From: Streptomyces sp. NBC_00557
Lineage (GTDB): Bacteria > Actinomycetota > Actinomycetes > Streptomycetales > Streptomycetaceae
Direction of reading: 5' to 3'
Assembly (NCBI RefSeq): GCF_036345995.1
Contig: NZ_CP107796.1
Span: 7,440,001-7,504,000, forward strand
Length of the DNA stretch: 64,000 nucleotides
Shown: in pieces, positions 59,657-64,000 of the stretch
Layout of the letters: every line of letters begins with the position of its first letter
How positions within the stretch are numbered: position 1 is the stretch's first letter
Translations under genes and position numbers: made by a program
Notes under the pieces: model-generated
What the model saw: the letters and a program-made list of their open reading frames with translations, nothing else
The model's database searches: none
What the model was told of the DNA's origin: nothing

Positions 59657-60694
59657 TCAGGCACCTCCCAACGTCCGCAGATGTGCCGCCCGGGTCTCGG
59701 CCGTCTGCCCCTGCACCAGCAGGAACAGCGCCTCGCGGGCGAGGCGCTGGGCGCGGCTCGTCAGGGCCATCGAGCGGCCGCCCTCCGCCACCACGGCCGC
59801 TGTGGTGGCCGTACGCAGCACCTCGTACGCCTCCGCGCGCACCGCCAGCCGTTCCGCGACCCGCTCCAGCGGTTCCGGATGGTCGGCCAGGGCGTAGGCC
59901 CGGCGGCGGACGTCGTCGAGCCGGGCCGTGAGGGGAGCCGCCGTTTCCGGATCCAGCAGGGACAGGGCGGCCTCCGTGACGCCGAACACCGCCGGGTTGG
60001 CGTTCAGCGTCCTGGCCCGGTCCACCGGCGCCCACTGCTCGTAGGGCCGCCGCAGGGCCACCGCCTCCTCGGGCAGCCACAGCCCGGACAGCTCCAGCGA
60101 CACCGTGCGCGCGGCGGTGAGCGCCGCGAGACGCATCGGCTCCGAGGCCCGCAGCCCCGGCTGCTCGCGGGCTTCGGCGAACGCCAGGAGCACCTCGCCC
60201 GCCTCCGTCACCCCGGCGAGGAGCATCACGTCGTTCAGGCCCCACCCGGTGTACCAGGGCACGGTTCCGTCGAACCGCCATCCGCCGCCCTCCCGGCGGG
60301 CCCGCACCGGGACGCGCGGATACGACCGGACATGCGCGTACGCCACCCCGGACAGCAGCTCCCCGCGCGACAGCCGGCCCAGCAGCCGCTCCCGTACGGG
60401 CGGTTCACCCTTGACCAGGATCTTCACCGGCGTGTGGTGCTGGGTCTGCACGAACCACGTCGAACAGCACGCCCCGGCCAGGATCTCCGCGGTCCGGCGC
60501 GCCACGTCCGGCGGGGCGTCCGAGCCGCCGTACTCGACCGGAGCGGCCACCCCGAGCAGCCCCGACCGTTTCAGCGCCTCGATGTGACTCATCGGGACTC
60601 CCTCCTGGTCGACCCGCTCGGCCTGGGGCGCGAGCAGGTCCGTGGCGAGCCGGTGGGCGCGGTCGACGAGCGGGTGCGGGGTGGTGGCCGTCAT
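59657..60694 (-). CDS. Acyl-CoA-dehydrogenase-fold protein
   Basis: A 345-residue shorter member of the acyl-CoA dehydrogenase superfamily. ALKRSGLLGVAAPVEYGGSDA (about 42-62), GACCSTWFVQTQHHTPVK and FDGTVPWYTGWGLNDVML match N-terminal and middle domains; the C-terminal helical domain is shortened and the catalytic Glu is not recognisable. It lies next to the sulfur operon and may act with FMN on a related compound, but the opposite orientation argues for separate control. No Shine-Dalgarno precedes ATG 60694; instead three 18-bp repeats begin 6 nt upstream. Confidence 0.8.
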   Translation of the reverse strand: MTATTPHPLVDRAHRLATDLLAPQAERVDQEGVPMSHIEALKRSGLLGVAAPVEYGGSDAPPDVARRTAEILAGACCSTWFVQTQHHTPVKILVKGEPPVRERLLGRLSRGELLSGVAYAHVRSYPRVPVRARREGGGWRFDGTVPWYTGWGLNDVMLLAGVTEAGEVLLAFAEAREQPGLRASEPMRLAALTAARTVSLELSGLWLPEEAVALRRPYEQWAPVDRARTLNANPAVFGVTEAALSLLDPETAAPLTARLDDVRRRAYALADHPEPLERVAERLAVRAEAYEVLRTATTAAVVAEGGRSMALTSRAQRLAREALFLLVQGQTAETRAAHLRTLGGA

Positions 60695-60699
60695 ACGGA

Positions 60700-60753
60700 G
60701 GATTCTTTCGGAGACGGGGATTCTTTCGGAGGCGGGGATTCTTTCGGAGACGG
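60700..60753. repeat. Three tandem 18-bp repeats at the 5' end of the acyl-CoA-dehydrogenase-like gene
   Basis: GGATTCTTTCGGAGACGG at 60700-60717, a copy with one change (60718-60735) and an exact copy (60736-60753). The unit is 6 codons long, and on the gene strand it reads SERIPx in frame with the start codon. It could be an N-terminal extension from an upstream GTG or a regulatory repeat. Confidence 0.75.
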
Positions 60754-60920
60754 TGCGGCCTCGTGCCGGGGCCCGGCCGGGGCGGGGCCACGGTCCCGAA
60801 AAGCCATCGCGTGCGCTCGCCCCGTCCGGTACGGTCCCGAGCGTGTCGCCGCGGCGGGAAGTCCGACTGCTCCGCGGGCGGCCGGTCCTTCGGTTCGCAC
60901 GCTGAGAGCGGGTTTCGTCC

Positions 60921-61301
60921 ATGGCATGTCGTATCAGTGAACTCGTGCTCGGCTGCCGCGAACCCGAGGTGCTGGCGCGGTTCTGGTGCGAGGTCCTGGA
61001 CTTCGTGGTGCTCGACCGCGAAGGGGACGACTGCATCGAGATCGGGCCGCGCGAAGGGTTCGGCGGTCCGCAGCCGACGATCATCCTCAGCCGCAGGGAC
61101 GAGCCCGAGCCGGGGAAGGCCCGCCTGCACATCGACGTCAACCCCACCGACCGCGATCAGGACGCCGAGCTCGAACGCCTCCTGAAGCTCGGGGCGCGCC
61201 CGGCCGACGTCGGCCAGACCGGCGAGGAACAGTGGCACGTGCTGGCCGACCCCGAGGGCAACGAGTTCTGCCTGCTCAAGGCCCGCCTCAACCCGGTCTG
61301 A
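60921..61301 (+). CDS. VOC-family (glyoxalase-like) protein
   Basis: A 126-residue single-domain vicinal-oxygen-chelate protein: ISELVLGCREPEVLARFWCE at the start, RLHIDVNPTDRDQD in the middle, and HVLADPEGNEFCLLKA as the closing family motif. The ligand set is unclear (His and Glu candidates in HIDV and GNEFC). It resembles glyoxalase/bleomycin-resistance members of unknown substrate. No strong ribosome site is present. Confidence 0.9.
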   Translation: MACRISELVLGCREPEVLARFWCEVLDFVVLDREGDDCIEIGPREGFGGPQPTIILSRRDEPEPGKARLHIDVNPTDRDQDAELERLLKLGARPADVGQTGEEQWHVLADPEGNEFCLLKARLNPV

Positions 61302-61392
61302 CGACCCTGCGCGCCCGGCGCGGCCCCAGGGCCCGCCGGCGTACGACACCCCATGACGCGGCCGTCGCCGCAGACGCCCCTCGGCCTAATTC

Positions 61393-61406
61393 CCTTGCAC
61401 GCAAGG
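61393..61406. promoter_or_regulatory. Palindrome upstream of the aldo/keto reductase
   Basis: CCTTGC-AC-GCAAGG is a perfect inverted repeat 22 nt before the ATG. It overlaps a TTGCAC -35-like hexamer, so it may be the site of a redox- or electrophile-sensing regulator encoded elsewhere. Confidence 0.5.
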
Positions 61407-61428
61407 CAGATGTGCGAGACTCCGCCGA

Positions 61429-62334
61429 ATGACCGCTGAAACGATCACCGCGGAAGCCTCCGGCACCTTCACACTCGGTGACCTGCCCGTCCACCGCATC
61501 GGCCTCGGAGCCATGCGGCTGACGGGCAGTGCCGCGTTCCACCTCGGCACGCCCAGCGACCGTGCCCGCTCGATCGCCGTGCTGCGCCGGGCCGTGGAAC
61601 TCGGCGTGAACCACATCGACACCGCCGCCTTCTACTTCTCCGCCACGCGCTCCGCCAACGAACTGATCAACACGGCCCTCGCCCCCTACGCCGACGACCT
61701 CGTCATCACCACCAAGGTCGGTCCCTTCCGCGACTACTGCGGCGAGTGGGGCGATCCCGCCCGCCCCGACCAGCTGCGCGGTCACGTCGAGGAGAACCTG
61801 CGCCAGCTCGGGCGCGACCATCTCGACGTCGTCAACTTCCGGCGCCAGAACCAGGATTCCATCGCCGAGCACTTCGGCGCGCTCGCCGAGCTGCGCGCCG
61901 CCGGCCTGATCCGGCACCTGGGCGTCTCGGGTGTCCAGCCGCGCCACCTCGCCGAGGCCCTGGAGATCGCCCCGGTGGTGTGCGTGCAGAACCGCTACGC
62001 CCTCGACCGTCCCGACCCCGTCGACGACGAGATGCTCCGCCTGTGCGGCGAGCACGGCATGGCGTTCGTGCCGTTCTACGCCGTCGCGGGCAACGCGGGA
62101 GCGCAGGCGGCGGCCGACGACCACGACGACACCGTGCGCGACATCGCCCGCGCCCACGGGGTCGGTCCCGCGCAGATCCGCATCGCCTGGACCCTGCACC
62201 AGGGCCCGCACGTCCTCGCCATTCCCGGCACCGGCAACCCGGACCACGTCGCGGAGAACATCGCGGCCGGCGCCCTGCGCCTCACCGACGACGAACTGGC
62301 CCGCCTGAACGCGCTCCACGGCCCCACGAGCTGA
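61429..62334 (+). CDS. Aldo/keto reductase
   Basis: A 301-residue AKR barrel. Catalytic Asp and Tyr in HIDTAAFYFSATRSANELI, Lys in VITTKVGPF. The fourth tetrad residue, usually His, is Asn in HLDVVNFRRQ, as in the YdbC/pyridoxal-reductase-like branch. The NADPH-binding C-terminus IPGTGNPDHVAENIAAG is intact. A small aldehyde or ketone is the likely substrate. A perfect palindrome lies in its promoter region. Confidence 0.92.
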   Translation: MTAETITAEASGTFTLGDLPVHRIGLGAMRLTGSAAFHLGTPSDRARSIAVLRRAVELGVNHIDTAAFYFSATRSANELINTALAPYADDLVITTKVGPFRDYCGEWGDPARPDQLRGHVEENLRQLGRDHLDVVNFRRQNQDSIAEHFGALAELRAAGLIRHLGVSGVQPRHLAEALEIAPVVCVQNRYALDRPDPVDDEMLRLCGEHGMAFVPFYAVAGNAGAQAAADDHDDTVRDIARAHGVGPAQIRIAWTLHQGPHVLAIPGTGNPDHVAENIAAGALRLTDDELARLNALHGPTS

Positions 62335-63010
62335 CGCGCACCCGACCGCCGCACCCCGGGCCACCCGAGGCGGCGGCTGACCACGCAGGCCGCCCGGGCC
62401 CGGTGCCGAGGCGCCCTGCCCGGCAGCGCCGCACCCTTGCCCGGGGCCGGGCGAGGGCGAGGGCCGGGGCCGATGCCGGTGCCGGGGCAGGGCCTGGGAA
62501 GGGCGAGGGTGAGGGCCGGGCGAGGGCCAGGGCCGGGGCTGCGGCTTGCGCCGGAGCCGGTGCTGGGGCCGGGCTGGGGGCCTGGGTCCCGCACCCATCG
62601 CCGCGAACATGGACCAGCCGGTGCCGGACCCGGCCGCCCCCTCAGGGAAGCCGCCCCGACCCCCAGCCCGCCCCCGTAGCCCCCTCCCGACGGTCCCCGG
62701 CAGCCCCCGGCCTGGGCGGCGGCCCGCGGTCCTCCGGGCGACACCCCGGTCCTCCGCAGGACGTCAACGCACCGGTCGCGCCCAGGCGCCCGGCCACTCC
62801 CGCCCGCCCGTGCTCGCAGCCCTCCGTCCCGCGAACGGTTCCCGCCCCTCCGTCCACGGACGGTTCCCGCCCCTCGTCCGCGGACGACGGCCATCGCGAG
62901 CGCTCCTCACATAATGGGTGCGGGGGCCCAGCCGTACGAAGGAGCGGTTGACTACTATCGTGTAGACGGTCGCCCGGGCCGCCAGACCAAGACGGGGTGA
63001 GGGACGTTCC
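62335..63010. other. G-rich low-complexity spacer
   Basis: 676 bp without a credible gene. The part 62430-62590 consists of GGGCGAGGGC- and GCCGGGGCC-like strings with several runs of four or more G, able to form G-quadruplexes on the plus strand. The frames open here encode only Gly/Arg/Pro-rich sequence. The last 60 bp carry the BlaI operator. Confidence 0.5.
62952..62965. promoter_or_regulatory. Candidate BlaI operator
   Basis: CTAC-TATCGT-GTAG lies 46 nt before the BlaI-type gene and overlaps TACTAT, a good -10. BlaI/MecI regulators bind TAC...GTA-type dyads, so autoregulation is expected. Confidence 0.55.
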
Positions 63011-63391
63011 ATGACCGAGGCGAAGGACGAGCGCCGGCCGGCCGGTGAGCTCGAGGCGAGCGTCATGGCCGCGCTCTGGGCCGCCGGCGCACCGCAGACG
63101 TCCGGTCAGGTGCAGCGGAGCCTCGGCGGCGGCCTGGCCCGTACGACGGTGACGACGATCCTCACCCGCCTGTACGACAAGGGCGTCGTCGAGCGGCACC
63201 GCCAGGGCCGCGGCTACGCCTACTTCCCGGTCCGCGACGTCCAGGACGCCCACGGTCTCACCGCCCGCCGGATGCACACCGAGCTCGACCGGGACAGTGA
63301 CCGCGAGACCGTCCTCGCCCGGTTCGTCGCCCAGCTGAGCCCCGACGACGAACGCATCCTGCGGGACCTGCTCGAAGCCGACGAACGATGA
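63011..63391 (+). CDS. BlaI/MecI/CopY-family repressor
   Basis: A 126-residue winged-helix repressor: GELEASVMAALWAAGAPQTSGQVQRSLG, ARTTVTTILTRLYDKGVVERHRQGRGYAYFPV (about 45-75), and a C-terminal dimerisation helix (ETVLARFVAQLSPDDERILRDLLE). The repressor is normally inactivated by a membrane metallopeptidase; the next gene is such an enzyme, with ATGA overlap of stop and start. In Streptomyces these pairs respond to cell-wall or beta-lactam stress. Confidence 0.94.
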   Translation: MTEAKDERRPAGELEASVMAALWAAGAPQTSGQVQRSLGGGLARTTVTTILTRLYDKGVVERHRQGRGYAYFPVRDVQDAHGLTARRMHTELDRDSDRETVLARFVAQLSPDDERILRDLLEADER

Positions 63392-64000
63392 CCGCGCTGC
63401 TCCTGCTGCCCCTGCTGCTGCCGTTCGCCCTGCCGGCGCTGGCCCGCCGGGCCCTGGACCGGCTCGCCCCGGTCGCCGCGCTGTGGGCCGTCACCGTCTG
63501 CGCGATCGTCCTCGCCGGCTGCTCGCTGGCCGCGCTCGGCTCGTTCGTGCTCATCGGGCTGCTCAAGGTCCCGCTCTTCGCGGCGGTCGGCGAGCTGATC
63601 CACCCGCTGCGCACCGCCTCGGACCTCGTGGTGCTGCCGGCCGCCGCGACGTCGGTCGGCGCCCTCGCGGTCTGCGGCTGGACCCTCGCACGCTCGGTGC
63701 TGTGGCAGACCCGCGCCTTCCGCGCCGCACGGGCCGAGGCCGGATGCAGGCCCGCGGCCGGCGATCTGTGCGTGGTGGACTCGCCGCGCCCGGACGCCTA
63801 TGCGCTGCCCGGCCGCCCGCACCGCATCGTCGTCACCACCGCCATGCTGCGCAGCCTGGACGGCTCCGAGCGGGAGGTGCTGTTCGCCCACGAGCGGGCC
63901 CACAACGACGGCCGCCACCACTACTTCCTGGCCGCCGCCGAACTCGTCGCGCACTGCCATCCGGCGCTGCGCCCGGTCCGGGACACGATCCGCCTGGCCG
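63388..64000 (+). CDS. M56-family (BlaR1-like) membrane metallopeptidase, 5' part
   Basis: 204 residues are visible; the gene continues past the window. At least three transmembrane segments (about 3-20, 30-55 and 75-100) precede the zinc-binding HERAH (H168, E169, H172), which is the gluzincin HExxH. Its ATG overlaps the TGA of the repressor gene, so the two are translationally coupled. It would cleave or relieve the repressor on wall stress. Confidence 0.92.
   Translation, partial: MTALLLLPLLLPFALPALARRALDRLAPVAALWAVTVCAIVLAGCSLAALGSFVLIGLLKVPLFAAVGELIHPLRTASDLVVLPAAATSVGALAVCGWTLARSVLWQTRAFRAARAEAGCRPAAGDLCVVDSPRPDAYALPGRPHRIVVTTAMLRSLDGSEREVLFAHERAHNDGRHHYFLAAAELVAHCHPALRPVRDTIRLA

Noticed and set aside
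62076..62900. Minus- and plus-strand frames in the G-rich spacer
   Set aside because: Only low-complexity Gly/Arg/Pro sequence, no ribosome site and no conserved motif.

Overview
The window is high-GC actinobacterial chromosome, almost certainly Streptomyces. The base composition is very GC-rich with strong G/C third positions. Lineage markers are a long chaplin with a sortase signal, an SsgA-like sporulation protein, an NsdA/NsdB-type regulator and a DUF397 protein. I saw no rRNA, tRNA, CRISPR array, insertion sequence, phage gene or replication origin.

Layout: (1) 1-5010: tail of a Cys-rich protein, an MpaB-type oxygenase, a cytosolic Ser/Thr kinase fused to TPR repeats, and a PYROXD2-like FAD oxidoreductase. 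(2) 5012-10516, minus strand: a compact terpene locus of cytochrome P450, overlapping terpene synthase and large LuxR-type ATPase regulator. An acyl-CoA synthetase is divergent from it. (3) 12210-16985: F420-type oxidoreductase with an ArsR regulator and matching operator-like sites, PaaK behind a perfect TetR-type inverted repeat, and two alpha/beta hydrolases. (4) 16998-27000: membrane sulfatase-like enzyme, orphan DUF397 protein, tandem universal stress protein, secreted PHA depolymerase, secreted tannase-like esterase and a secreted amidase; several intergenic minisatellites lie here. (5) 26976-32210: developmental block with an APH-fold phosphotransferase, NsdB-like regulator, PAS-PP2C phosphatase and SsgA-like protein. 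(6) 32224-45077: Gfo/Idh/MocA oxidoreductase, baeRF-type protein, hydrolase, asparagine synthetase, DUF4232 protein, tripeptidyl aminopeptidase, chaplin, two GNATs flanking a 105-bp tandem repeat, a GlsB/YeaQ membrane protein and a secreted GATase-like protein.

(7) 45117-50776 is a probable chitosan-oligosaccharide module: a secreted GH2 exo-glucosaminidase, a ROK repressor and a divergent APC permease. The same operator sequence overlaps the promoters of both the glucosidase and the permease. (8) 51000-52710: ArsR-SRPBCC fusion regulator, SPW-repeat membrane protein and a 58-residue gene. (9) 52736-60694 is an organosulfur scavenging locus: LysR, then a leader peptide with adjacent Cys codons, sfnG, a DszC-like monooxygenase, an ssuE-type FMN reductase, sfnB and ssuD. 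A frameshifted HXXEE pseudogene and an acyl-CoA-dehydrogenase-like gene follow. (10) 60921-64000: VOC protein, aldo/keto reductase, G-rich low-complexity spacer and a BlaI-M56 sensor pair cut by the window end.

The most rewarding points are the ROK/GH2/APC regulon with paired operators, the leaderless Cys-codon leader upstream of the sulfone/sulfonate operon, and the terpene locus whose synthase has Pro in place of the first metal-binding residue of the NSE motif.
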